Below are positions 7,919 through 15,749 of a stretch of DNA of 64,000 bases, piece after piece. The notes under the pieces are model-generated. The model was not told the DNA's origin, did no database searches, and saw nothing but the letters and a program-made list of their open reading frames with translations. The stretch is from Lentibacillus sediminis (GTDB lineage: Bacteria > Bacillota > Bacilli > Bacillales > Amphibacillaceae). Numbering within the stretch: position 1 is the stretch's first letter; every line of letters begins with the position of its first letter. The stretch covers positions 1-64,000 of the forward strand of contig NZ_NIXK01000001.1 in assembly GCF_002763455.1 (NCBI RefSeq), read 5' to 3'. A program made the translations under genes and the position numbers.

Positions 7919-8635
7919 TTATAAATAATCGATCTTCTCCATATGGCGCTTCATATATCCGAGCCAATAACGGACACCCAGGTAAGCGAGCAGGAGGGAA
8001 GCCGCGGAAGAAAGTAATGGCCAATTCTGGGCAAGTTCGACCGTCAGCTGAACGAGAGCGCGATCCGTAAAGTTGTAAAATAGCCAAAAGAAAGCAAGTG
8101 CCCCGCCGGAAAGAAGAATGGTATAAACGGTCATGGTTAGACTGTTGACCCTGTCCCCTGTATCACTTGCCGGCATGATAAAGCCTGCATAGATACTGAA
8201 GGAAATCCAGATAACAGAAAATGCGATATACTCACCTGTGGCTATTGTTTCGGCAAACCCGCCTCCGAAAATGTACAGGATCAAAAGCTGCAAAATGAAA
8301 AATGGAACAGCAGAAATTGAATAGGCAAGCATCCTGCTTTTTACCAGCATATCTTTGGAAATGGGCAATTGGTTAAGCATGATAAACGTGGGGGAGGCCC
8401 AGAGATCCCCACTTATTTTCTGCATTTGAATTTCCTTTGCTTTCATCCAAGATGGATAAAACAGAAACAGCATGATAAAAATCACATCTATAGCGATATT
8501 AGATTCAATATGGCTGAAGGTTACTAATATGAAACTGGAAAAGATGCTTATTAAAATAAAGTAGAAAGCTGCTTTAATACTTATGTTTTTCAACTCTAAA
8601 ACGGCCAATTCCCATACTTGTCTTCGCGTTTGCAT
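7919..8635 (-). CDS. yhcE: Small ABC-2 type membrane protein, YhcE-like (first gene of the operon)
   Basis: A 238-residue integral membrane protein with about six hydrophobic segments (for example AAFYFILISIFSSFILVTF, IAIDVIFIMLFLFYP, AVPFFILQLLILYIFGGG, YIAFSVIWISFSIYAGFI, ILLSGGALAFFWLFY and LLSSAASLLLAYLGV). It leads the unit permease-GntR-ATPase-ATPase-permease, the order seen in the B. subtilis yhc cluster, so it is probably the partner of the YhcG-type ATPase. The start at ATG 8635 has GGGGAG about nine bases upstream. Substrate is not evident from sequence. Confidence 0.75.
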   Translation of the reverse strand: MQTRRQVWELAVLELKNISIKAAFYFILISIFSSFILVTFSHIESNIAIDVIFIMLFLFYPSWMKAKEIQMQKISGDLWASPTFIMLNQLPISKDMLVKSRMLAYSISAVPFFILQLLILYIFGGGFAETIATGEYIAFSVIWISFSIYAGFIMPASDTGDRVNSLTMTVYTILLSGGALAFFWLFYNFTDRALVQLTVELAQNWPLLSSAASLLLAYLGVRYWLGYMKRHMEKIDYL

Positions 8636-8706
8636 GATTCTCCCCTCCTTGTTTGAGCCAGTCGATGTTCAGCTTTGATAATATATGCTGTTTATATGAC
8701 TGTTAT

Positions 8707-8755
8707 ACTGTGTATGTTTATATATACAGTATATAAGATTAGAGAATAATGTCAA
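8707..8755 (-). promoter_or_regulatory. yhc operon promoter with overlapping dyad operator
   Basis: Minus strand -35 TTGACA (8755-8750), 16-base spacer, -10 TATACT (8733-8728). The dyad ACTGTGTAT (8707-8715) / ATATACAGT (8722-8730) overlaps the -10 and the expected start point. This is a well-placed operator for the GntR regulator encoded in the operon; binding is inferred. Confidence 0.72.
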
Positions 8756-8959
8756 GTGGGTTGAAGGGAAGTTTTTAAGCTCTTTTGAGGTTATCCAGGT
8801 GAATTCTATTGATAGGAGGTCCGTCAGGGTAATTTGATAGAAAGTCGAGGCATCAGGACGATGTGATGAATAAGCTATGTTCTACCACCTAAATGAAGTT
8901 TCTGGTGCGGAGAAGGGAAAGACAGACGTTCACACTTCCGCCATACCTTTGTGACTAAC
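8756..8959. other. Intergenic stretch, nothing recognised
   Basis: Between the yhc promoter and the DoxX upstream repeats I see no gene. AGGAGG occurs at 8815-8820 but is not followed by a start codon opening a long frame. Confidence 0.4.
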
Positions 8960-9065
8960 ATGTGAAATACTGAACAAACTTATTTTCAATCCAGCATTCT
9001 TGTTATAAGATAAAATTGTAAGAAGGAGATCACCTTTTTAATATCAATTGTGAAATACTGAACAA
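8960..9065 (+). promoter_or_regulatory. Pair of identical 17-base dyad-like sites upstream of doxX (Rex/FNR-like)
   Basis: TGTGAAATACTGAACAA occurs at 8961-8977 and 9049-9065, in the same orientation and 88 bases apart. The second is preceded by T, giving TTGTGAA-ATAC-TGAACAA (9048-9065), each half one base from the Rex form TTGTTAA-N4-TTAACAA. The second copy ends just before the ribosome binding site. A redox-responsive regulator of the Rex or CRP/FNR kind is a plausible binder (inference). Confidence 0.5.
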
Positions 9066-9085
9066 ATGAAAAGGAGCTGAATAAC

Positions 9086-9601
9086 ATGTTTATGAATTTC
9101 ATTCGCAATAATAAATTAGTCGCTGCGGTGCTGACATTCCTGAGGGTTTACATTGGGTATCAATGGCTGACGAGTGGTTTTGGTAAGATAACTGGTGGAC
9201 AGTTCGATGCAAGTGGATTTATTCAGGGAGCGATCGTGAATTCCACAGGAGAAGGAGCCACGGTACAGGCTTGGTGGGGAGGTTTCCTGGAAGCTGTTGT
9301 GCTGCCAAACGCTGGATTGTTTAGCTATATGGTTATGTGGGGAGAATTTCTCGTCGGGGCTGCACTGATTCTGGGGATTTTCACTAATTTTGCAGCACTG
9401 ATGGGGGTCACGATGAATTTCGCCTTCCTATTCAGCGGCACAGTCAGCACGAATGCACAAATGGTAGTCATTACTCTCTTCCTGATTATCGCTGGCTATA
9501 ATGCTGGGCGGTATGGACTGGACAGATGGGTGATGCCATTCCTGAAAAATCATCTCACCAACCACCGGGAAAAAGAGGAAAAAGATGTTGCGATTGCTTA
9601 A
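9086..9601 (+). CDS. DoxX family membrane protein
   Basis: A 171-residue protein with four TM segments and the DoxX pattern: LRVYIGYQWLTSGFGKI in the first helix, then GGFLEAV, a second and third helix (YMVMWGEFLVGAALILGIFTNFAALMGVTMNFAFLFSG) and LFLIIAGYNAGRYGLDRW at the end. DoxX-type proteins are quinone-associated or redox-linked membrane proteins of mostly unknown function. AAGGAG lies ten bases before ATG 9086. Two identical dyad-like sites upstream suggest redox-linked control. It is followed by a terminator and is monocistronic. Confidence 0.88.
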   Translation: MFMNFIRNNKLVAAVLTFLRVYIGYQWLTSGFGKITGGQFDASGFIQGAIVNSTGEGATVQAWWGGFLEAVVLPNAGLFSYMVMWGEFLVGAALILGIFTNFAALMGVTMNFAFLFSGTVSTNAQMVVITLFLIIAGYNAGRYGLDRWVMPFLKNHLTNHREKEEKDVAIA

Positions 9602-9608
9602 TGTAGGA

Positions 9609-9640
9609 AAGCTGGCCTGTGACGGGCCAGCTTTTTTGGT
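9609..9640 (+). terminator. Terminator between doxX and the convergent PH-domain gene
   Basis: Stem AAGCTGGCC with GGCCAGCTT around a short loop, then TTTTTT; A-rich on the other side so it can also serve the minus-strand gene. Confidence 0.9.
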
Positions 9641-10015
9641 CTAACAAACATACTCTGCCAGTACGCTTTGCACTTTATAAATATTCAGCTGTTTATTGAA
9701 AGTTTTGGTGACTGGCTCGCCGCTGCCGGAAACCCAGATATTCAGTTCTGCTTCCAGATCGAATGTGCCGGCTGTTTCCACGGAGAAGCGGGTAATGTTC
9801 TTGTAGGGAATGGACTGGTATTCCGCCTTTTTGCCCCGCACACCTTGCTTGTCAATCAAAATCAGCCGCTTGTTAGTGAAAATCATCATGTCGCGGATCA
9901 GCTTGTAGGCATGCTCCACATTTTCCTGCCGCGTGAGCAGTTCCTCAATTTCCTTCTCTGCCTTCTTCGCGTCAACCTCGGATGCATTTCCCATCATTCC
10001 GTCAAAAAGTGCCAT
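9641..10015 (-). CDS. Bacterial PH domain protein (YvbH/DUF1696-like)
   Basis: A 124-residue protein built of one bacterial pleckstrin-homology fold: an N-terminal helix (ASEVDAKKAEKEIEELLTRQENVEHAYKLIRD) followed by beta strands MMIFTNKRLILIDKQGVRGKKAEYQSIPYKNITRFSVETAG, FDLEAELNIWVSG and a C-terminal helix. The phrase TNKRLILIDKQG-KK-EY-SIPY is characteristic. These proteins form cytosolic rings in structures, with no established biochemical role. It is monocistronic and converges on doxX. Confidence 0.88.
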   Translation of the reverse strand: MALFDGMMGNASEVDAKKAEKEIEELLTRQENVEHAYKLIRDMMIFTNKRLILIDKQGVRGKKAEYQSIPYKNITRFSVETAGTFDLEAELNIWVSGSGEPVTKTFNKQLNIYKVQSVLAEYVC

Positions 10016-10083
10016 TTAGATTTTCTCCTCTCCTGTTTCTTCCTATTGTACTTGTTCATCTCTAGTGTTGCTATTTTTATGAG

Positions 10084-10209
10084 GGGGAAATGCCGCAGAA
10101 ACCAAAGTTCACAAGAAAAATGCCAAAGTTCACACCGAAAATGCCGAAGTCCACAGCCCAGATGCCGAAGTTCACAACAAAGCAGCCAAAGATCGACAAT
10201 CACTATCAA
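10084..10209. repeat. Intergenic minisatellite, 21-bp period
   Basis: Units beginning AAGTTCACA or a variant start at 10105, 10126, 10147, 10168 and 10189, exactly 21 bases apart, with a partial unit before. Consensus is about AAGTTCACAMCRAARATGCCR. The period is a multiple of three, so both strands stay open (giving MPKFTxK-type pseudo-peptides), but no ribosome binding site fits and the region between the PH-domain gene and the MFS gene is otherwise empty. I treat it as non-coding. Confidence 0.8.
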
Positions 10210-10315
10210 TCACAGCTCGTGACATCCAACTATTCGTCCCAATCACAACACCTTCCCAAAGCCCACACACTCCTGTATAATATATTTCGAGTATCGAAGA
10301 AAGGGAGTTATCTAC

Positions 10316-11500
10316 GTGCAGACACAGCCGGAAGTTAAGGCCGATCGCATTTGGACACGGGATTTTGTGTTCATTTGTCTGGCCAATTTTTTTGTCTTTC
10401 TCGGGTTTCAAATGACCCTGCCGACGATCCCGCTATTTGTGAAGGAGCTGGGCGGCGGGGACCAATTAGTGGGTGTGGTTGTTGGTATTTTCACCTTCTC
10501 GGCGCTGCTCTTGCGGCCATATGCCGGTCACGCCTTGGAGTCAAAAGGGAGACAGTTCGTGTACATGATCGGACTGGTCGTTTTCGTTATTTCCATTGGT
10601 TCCTATGCTTTTATCGGCAGTATTGCCATGTTGTTTCTTCTCCGGCTTGTGCAGGGGGCCGGCTGGGGATTTTCCACCACGGCAGGCGGAACCATCGCCA
10701 CAGATGTCATCCCGCCGAACCGCCGCGGAGAAGGTATGGGTTATTTTGGCTTATCTGGGAATATTGCGCTGGCATTTGGTCCTTCGCTTGGCCTGACATT
10801 GGTTGGCATCATTTCCTTTTCCCAGCTGTTTCTAATTTGTGCGGCTTTTGGTCTGATCGCCCTGTTTTTCTCGTCCCGGATTCATTATAAAAAAGTGGAA
10901 GACTCCGAGCATAAAACGACGACGGTGAAATTCGACATTTTCGAGAAAACGGCGATTCAGCCATCACTGCTGCTGTTTTTTATTACGACAACATTCGGCG
11001 GGATTGCTACCTTTCTTCCATTGCACGCGATCAGTCAGAATGTGCCGGGTATTCAGTGGTATTTTCTCGTTTATGCGATATTTTTAATGATATCCCGAAC
11101 ATTTGCCGGGAAGATCTATGATAAAAGAGGCCATCTTTACGTATTTCCGCCGGGGGCTGTCATGATTATTGCGGCAATGTTCTTGCTTGCCTGGCTGCCG
11201 AGCCTGACTGTTATGCTGATTGCCGCCGGGCTTTATGGTCTGGGATTTGGGAGTGTGCAACCGGCGCTTCAGGCGTGGGCGGTGGATAAAGCGGCCGCGA
11301 ATCGCAAGGGGATGGCCAATGCGACATTCTTTTCTTTCTTTGATTTGGGGATCGGACTTGGCGCCATCACCTTTGGGCTGCTTGCCGCCTCGCTCGGCTA
11401 TGGATCCATTTATGTGACCTCGGCAGGTTTTGTGTCACTGTCTTTGTGTCTGTATGTTTATTTATACTTCCGTGGACGGCGGAGAGCGAATGCAGGATGA
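10316..11500 (+). CDS. MFS transporter (drug or metabolite efflux family)
   Basis: A 394-residue, 12-TM major facilitator. Conserved features: FLGFQMTLPTIPLFVKELGG in TM1, the RPYAGHALESKGRQ loop between TM2 and TM3, and a motif-C-like helix GNIALAFGPSLG in TM5. Start is GTG 10316, ten bases after AAAGGGAG. The family is similar to Bacillus YwoG/YfkF-type proteins of unknown substrate. No regulator is adjacent; upstream is a 21-bp minisatellite and downstream a dispersed-repeat fragment, so it is a stand-alone gene. Confidence 0.88.
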   Translation: MQTQPEVKADRIWTRDFVFICLANFFVFLGFQMTLPTIPLFVKELGGGDQLVGVVVGIFTFSALLLRPYAGHALESKGRQFVYMIGLVVFVISIGSYAFIGSIAMLFLLRLVQGAGWGFSTTAGGTIATDVIPPNRRGEGMGYFGLSGNIALAFGPSLGLTLVGIISFSQLFLICAAFGLIALFFSSRIHYKKVEDSEHKTTTVKFDIFEKTAIQPSLLLFFITTTFGGIATFLPLHAISQNVPGIQWYFLVYAIFLMISRTFAGKIYDKRGHLYVFPPGAVMIIAAMFLLAWLPSLTVMLIAAGLYGLGFGSVQPALQAWAVDKAAANRKGMANATFFSFFDLGIGLGAITFGLLAASLGYGSIYVTSAGFVSLSLCLYVYLYFRGRRRANAG

Positions 11501-11549
11501 TAGTTTAAAAATAGGAGCGTCTCGTTTACAATAGAAGGTAAAGGATACA

Positions 11550-11625
11550 AAAGCGGAAGCGCCCGTTTAGCGACGTATGGACTGCGCCTGGCTTCGAATC
11601 GATGTTGACTTATCGTACGGAGGTG
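11550..11625. repeat. Fragment of a dispersed Bacillaceae intergenic repeat
   Basis: The block with GCGGAAGCGCCCGTTTAG, CGACGTATGGACTGCGCC and TTATCGTACGGAG resembles a repeat I know as common between genes of salt-tolerant Bacillaceae. Only one copy is in this window, so its repetitive nature is recalled knowledge, not shown here. Confidence 0.4.
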
Positions 11626-11647
11626 GGGGAAGTTCACTAGTCGCTGG

Positions 11648-14600
11648 GTGCTGAAGCTGGACTTTTGTAAAGGCAGGGTCAGGGATTTGAGAAAATGGAG
11701 CGACATTAATGTTCAAAAATTATTTCCGCCTGTGATTTATCGGCGCGGATTAGAATATTATAACCGGGGAAAAGTCGGGGAACTGGTCTATGATCTAAAT
11801 CATCATATTTGGGCGGCAACGGTTCGAGGAACGGAGCCTTATTTGGTTGAGATTAACACAGAAAACTTTGAAAGCGGTTCGATTGAAACAACTTGCGATT
11901 GTCCGGCCTATGAAACCTATGGATCATGCAAGCATATCGCTGCAGCGCTGATCAAGCTGGTTAACCGGAGCGCGAAACGTGAAGGAAAGCCGAGCCCGCC
12001 TGCTGCGAACTATCAATATCAGATGATGGACAATTTTATTCAAGCTTTGAGCGGGATTGAAGACACCACTTCTCAGGAGCATTTGGATATCCTCCCAAAA
12101 AAGGTGCCAATGAAAGTGGAGTATTACGTCAAGTGGTCTCCGGCGGCCAGAGAGCTGCAGCTGGAATTGAAAACAGGGGAGACACATGCCTATGTCGTAA
12201 AGGATGTCCATGATTTTCTGCGTAATGTGTTTCATGGCAGAGGGCATTATTTCACCGAGAAGTTTACGTACCATCCGGATACGCATTATTTTTTGCCAGA
12301 GGATAGAGAAGTGCTGGAGTTACTGCAGGAAATTTACATAAATGAACAGATTTATCAGGGGAATTCTTTTTATGGCTACGGAAACAACAGAGATCGGCGC
12401 CATATCACGATTCCGCCGCTTGCTGCAAAAGAGCTGCTGGAAAAACTGGCAGAGCGCTCGTTCACTGTCGAATACGGGCGTACCAGCTATCGGGACGTGC
12501 AGACAGTGGAGGATGACTTGCCGTTTGAATTTGCCTTAATGAAAAACGACGAGGGCCAGATGCATCTGCAGCTGGAAGGGGCAAACAGTGCGGTATATTT
12601 TGAACCGTATGGCATGCTGTTTTATGATGGAACATTCTATTTTCCGAAAAAAGAGCAGCTGCCGGTGTTACAGCAGGTAAGCCGATTTGGTATGAGCCAG
12701 CTGGAACTGCCGATCGCAAAGGCCCAGGCCGACCGGTTTTTGTCCGAAGTGCTTCCATCCTTGAAGAAAATCGGCGGGGTGGAGATTGCTGAAAGTGTCC
12801 AGGAAGAGATTATTCAGGTGCCGCTGAAAGCTAAGCTGTACCTGGAGCTGAAAGACGGCTGGATGGTCGGAAAGCTGGAGTACCATTACGGGGAGCATGT
12901 CGTTGATCCATTTAATGGAAGAAAGCAGCATGATGTGTTCATTATTCGCGATGTGGAAAAAGAGCAGCAGATCATGCGCTTAATTGAGCATGCCGATTTT
13001 CATTATAATGGCAAGGAATTGTACATGGAGATGCAGGAAGAAGAAATGTATGATTTTCTTTATCATGTGCTGCCACTGTTGGATGACTATGTCGAACTGT
13101 TCCTGACACAGGAAATTCGCAGCCTTGTGATGGAGAGTGCGCCGGCCCTGAGCACCCAGGTTGGTCTGGAATCATCGAATAACTTATTGGATATTGGTTT
13201 TGATATCGAGGGCGTGGATGATCAGGAAATCACCAAGATTATCGAGGCAGTGATTGAGAAAAAACGCTACTACCGGCTGCAAACGGGTGAGTTGATGTCC
13301 CTGGAGGGCGAAGAATTTTCGTCCATGCATGCTTTTTTTGACAGCATGAAGCTCGGCGCCCGTCACGTGGAGGAAGATGGCCATATCCAGCTTCCTGTCT
13401 ACCGCAGCATGCAGGTCGATGAGTTAATCGGGACGGAGACAAAGAGTTATGATCCTGCTTTCCGCAAACTGCTTAATCAGTTAAAACATCCGGAAGAACA
13501 GGTGTATGAACTTCCGGAAAATCTCCAGGCATCGCTCAGGAATTATCAGCATACCGGCTACCAATGGTTTAAATCGTTAAGCAATTACCAGCTTGGCGGC
13601 ATCCTGGCAGATGACATGGGACTGGGAAAAACCCTGCAGAGCATCGCCTATATTGCCTCAGAACCGGGAGAGCAGCCGCATCTGATCGTAACCCCTTCGT
13701 CTGTTGTGTACAACTGGAAAAATGAGTGCAGCAAATTCGCCCCGGACTTGGATGTCGCTGTGATGACAGGGTTGCCGCAGGAACGTCATAGCATGATGGA
13801 AGAGCGGCAGGGAGCCGATGTCTGGATTACATCCTACGCTACATTGCGGCAGGATATCGAACATTACAGGAATCTGGATTTCCAGACATTGATTTTAGAT
13901 GAAGCGCAGTTTATAAAAAACCATCTGACCAAAACATCCCGTGCCGTACAGGAGATAAAAGCTGGCCGGCGTTTCGCCCTCAGCGGCACGCCCATTGAAA
14001 ATTCCATTGATGAACTTTGGGCAATTTTCCAGGTGATCCTGCCATCCTTGCTGCCGCCACTAAAGGAATTCAAAAAACTGTCCAATGAAAAAATCGGCAT
14101 GCTGACACGGCCGTTTATTTTGCGCAGATTGAAACAGGAAGTATTGAAAGAGCTGCCGGATAAAATCGATACCGTTCAAGTTTCCGAGCTGACTAAGGAG
14201 CAGAAGGATTTGTATGTCGGCTATCATCGCCAGCTGCAGCATGAGACCGCGCAGACAATGCAGCAAAATTCCTTCAACCAGAACCGGATGAAAATTTTGG
14301 CCGGACTTACACGGCTGCGCCAGCTCTGCTGTCATCCGTCGCTATTTATTGAGAACTACGAGGGCCAGTCTGGTAAGCTGGAGCAGCTAATGGAAACCAT
14401 TGACAGTGGTATTGAAAATGGCAAGCGAATGCTGATCTTTTCCCAGTTTACCAGCATGCACGAGATCATCATGCAGAAACTGGAAGAAGCTGGCATCGAC
14501 TACTTTTATCTCCATGGCGGCACCGCCTCCGAGGAGCGTGTGGCGATGAGCGAACGGTTTAATCAAGGAGAAAAGCCAATCTTCCTGATCTCCCTGAAAG

Positions 14601-14881
14601 CAGGCGGCACCGGACTGAATCTGACAGGAGCCGACACCGTGATTCTGTATGATCTGTGGTGGAACCCAGCCGTCGAGGACCAGGCAGCCGGAAGAGCCCA
14701 CCGCTTCGGTCAGAAAAAAGTCGTGCAGGTGATCCGCCTGATTACAGAAGGAACGATTGAGGAGAAAATATACGAATTGCAGCAGAAAAAACGTGAACTC
14801 ATCGATCAGGTAATCCAGCCTGGTGAAACGATGTTAACCAGCTTGAGTGAAAATGATATTCGGGAGTTGCTGAGTATTTAA
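11648..14881 (+). CDS. SWIM zinc-finger SNF2-family helicase (YwqA-like)
   Basis: About 1077 residues. Near the N-terminus a SWIM zinc finger is seen (CDCPAYETYGSCKH, about residues 83-96). A long middle region of unknown fold follows, then an SNF2 ATPase core: motif I LADDMGLGKTLQ (about 650), motif II LDEAQ (about 750), FALSGTPIENS, and motifs V-VI GGTGLNLTGAD and AAGRAHRFGQ (about 1013). SNF2 proteins translocate on DNA; the SWIM-SNF2 type is common in Firmicutes with unknown cellular role. The start is uncertain: GTG 11648 has GGAGGTG 21 bases away, while TTG 11687 has only GGG-rich sequence before it. Either keeps the SWIM domain. Confidence 0.9.
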   Translation: MLKLDFCKGRVRDLRKWSDINVQKLFPPVIYRRGLEYYNRGKVGELVYDLNHHIWAATVRGTEPYLVEINTENFESGSIETTCDCPAYETYGSCKHIAAALIKLVNRSAKREGKPSPPAANYQYQMMDNFIQALSGIEDTTSQEHLDILPKKVPMKVEYYVKWSPAARELQLELKTGETHAYVVKDVHDFLRNVFHGRGHYFTEKFTYHPDTHYFLPEDREVLELLQEIYINEQIYQGNSFYGYGNNRDRRHITIPPLAAKELLEKLAERSFTVEYGRTSYRDVQTVEDDLPFEFALMKNDEGQMHLQLEGANSAVYFEPYGMLFYDGTFYFPKKEQLPVLQQVSRFGMSQLELPIAKAQADRFLSEVLPSLKKIGGVEIAESVQEEIIQVPLKAKLYLELKDGWMVGKLEYHYGEHVVDPFNGRKQHDVFIIRDVEKEQQIMRLIEHADFHYNGKELYMEMQEEEMYDFLYHVLPLLDDYVELFLTQEIRSLVMESAPALSTQVGLESSNNLLDIGFDIEGVDDQEITKIIEAVIEKKRYYRLQTGELMSLEGEEFSSMHAFFDSMKLGARHVEEDGHIQLPVYRSMQVDELIGTETKSYDPAFRKLLNQLKHPEEQVYELPENLQASLRNYQHTGYQWFKSLSNYQLGGILADDMGLGKTLQSIAYIASEPGEQPHLIVTPSSVVYNWKNECSKFAPDLDVAVMTGLPQERHSMMEERQGADVWITSYATLRQDIEHYRNLDFQTLILDEAQFIKNHLTKTSRAVQEIKAGRRFALSGTPIENSIDELWAIFQVILPSLLPPLKEFKKLSNEKIGMLTRPFILRRLKQEVLKELPDKIDTVQVSELTKEQKDLYVGYHRQLQHETAQTMQQNSFNQNRMKILAGLTRLRQLCCHPSLFIENYEGQSGKLEQLMETIDSGIENGKRMLIFSQFTSMHEIIMQKLEEAGIDYFYLHGGTASEERVAMSERFNQGEKPIFLISLKAGGTGLNLTGADTVILYDLWWNPAVEDQAAGRAHRFGQKKVVQVIRLITEGTIEEKIYELQQKKRELIDQVIQPGETMLTSLSENDIRELLSI

Positions 14882-14883
14882 GG

Positions 14884-14912
14884 AAGAGGCACGGTGGTGT
14901 CTCTTTTTTTGT
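14884..14912 (+). terminator. Terminator after the SNF2 helicase gene
   Basis: Nine-bp stem AAGAGGCAC (14884-14892) with GTGTCTCTT (14897-14905), one G-U pair, four-base loop and a T tract. Confidence 0.75.
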
Positions 14913-14954
14913 GGGAAAGGGAGCTGCTTAAGCAGAAGCCGAAATATCATCGAG

Positions 14955-15288
14955 AGATCCGTTCTCTCAGGGGCAAAAGTAGCTGGCTGATTGCTCAAAA
15001 TGCATTAGAGAGTGGTTCTCACGTGCAAAACGGGCGGGATGATTGCTCAAAATGTATTAGAGGAGCATCCTCAACGGCAAAACAAGCTGTATGAGCGCCC
15101 GAAACGCAGTAGTGAGTTGTTCTCAAGATTAAAAGAGACCGACTGGAAGCCTAATAAAAAGAATTGATGATAGGCCAGTTCCACTGGACAAAAGTGTCCG
15201 CTAGACTCCTCGAAATGTCCAGTAGCCCGCCTCTACTGGACAAAACTACCCACCAAAGCGCCCGAAATGTTCAATAGAACAAACCGAT
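14955..15288. repeat. Intergenic minisatellite, 52-bp period
   Basis: The core GCAAAA recurs at 14973, 15025 and 15077 with a degenerate copy at 15129, and GATTGCTCAAAATG recurs at 14989 and 15041: spacing 52. After a small phase shift, ACTGGACAAAA recurs at 15183 and 15235 and the CGAAATGT block at 15211 and 15263, again 52 apart. In the last two units ACTGGACA is followed by its inverse TGTCCAGT, giving hairpin potential. No coding frame with a ribosome binding site was seen in this gap between the helicase and the next gene. Confidence 0.75.
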
Positions 15289-15302
15289 CCGCACCCCAAA
15301 TG

Positions 15303-15327
15303 GTTATCATTGCATTAAACAGGGAAT
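15303..15327 (+). promoter_or_regulatory. SigB-like promoter candidate
   Basis: GTTATC (15303-15308), 13-base spacer, GGGAAT (15322-15327), close to the general-stress sigma-B pattern GTTTAA-N12-15-GGGTAT. It lies 36 bases before the ATG of the next gene. Confidence 0.4.
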
Positions 15328-15363
15328 AGATAAATAATCATGCAAAGAAGGGATGTTTACACG

Positions 15364-15693
15364 ATGCCAACACCAATCCATGCCTATTTCAAATCAGAAA
15401 ACGACGCAGAGTCTGCAAATGCGGCCCTGCAGCGGCTGCGTGTGAAGAACATTACGGTTGAAGAAATACCGGAGTCCGGGCGAACCATCACTGTATTGCC
15501 GATTTTTCATGGAGGGGGAGGCACAGTGGGCGGCACTGTAGGAGCAGCACCGACGCAGGATAACTCCGAACTCTCCGGCAAAGACAATGGCTCCGTCACT
15601 CATTTGCTGGAGGGAGAGGTCGAGGAATCTGATTATGATGAGGCGACACGGATATTGAGTGAAAATAACGGTTATGCCAGGAATGAATCATAA
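15364..15693 (+). CDS. Small putative stress-type protein, unknown function
   Basis: A 109-residue protein from ATG 15364, preceded by GAAGGG at about 11 bases. The N-terminal half is a ferredoxin-like pattern (IHAYFKSENDAESANAALQRLRVKNITVEEIPES) followed by a glycine-rich hinge (HGGGGTVGGTVGA) and an acidic tail with a second alpha/beta segment (VEESDYDEATRILSENNGYARNES). This layout recalls general stress proteins with a glycine-rich insert such as the YflT/GSP17M type, but the match is loose. A sigma-B-like promoter upstream fits that idea. It is monocistronic, with a strong terminator. Confidence 0.6.
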   Translation: MPTPIHAYFKSENDAESANAALQRLRVKNITVEEIPESGRTITVLPIFHGGGGTVGGTVGAAPTQDNSELSGKDNGSVTHLLEGEVEESDYDEATRILSENNGYARNES

Positions 15694-15694
15694 G

Positions 15695-15729
15695 AAAAAG
15701 CCAGACTCCTCAATGTCTGGCTTTCCCCA
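15695..15729 (+). terminator. Bidirectional terminator
   Basis: Stem AAAGCCAGAC with GTCTGGCTTT around TCCTCAAT, flanked by A-rich and T-rich tracts; serves both convergent genes. Confidence 0.88.
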
Positions 15730-15749
15730 TGCTGCGCTCCCAAGCAAAT

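Noticed and set aside
10090-10338. Frame encoding MPKFTxK repeats
   Set aside because: Product of the 21-bp array; its end overlaps the start of the MFS gene in another frame.
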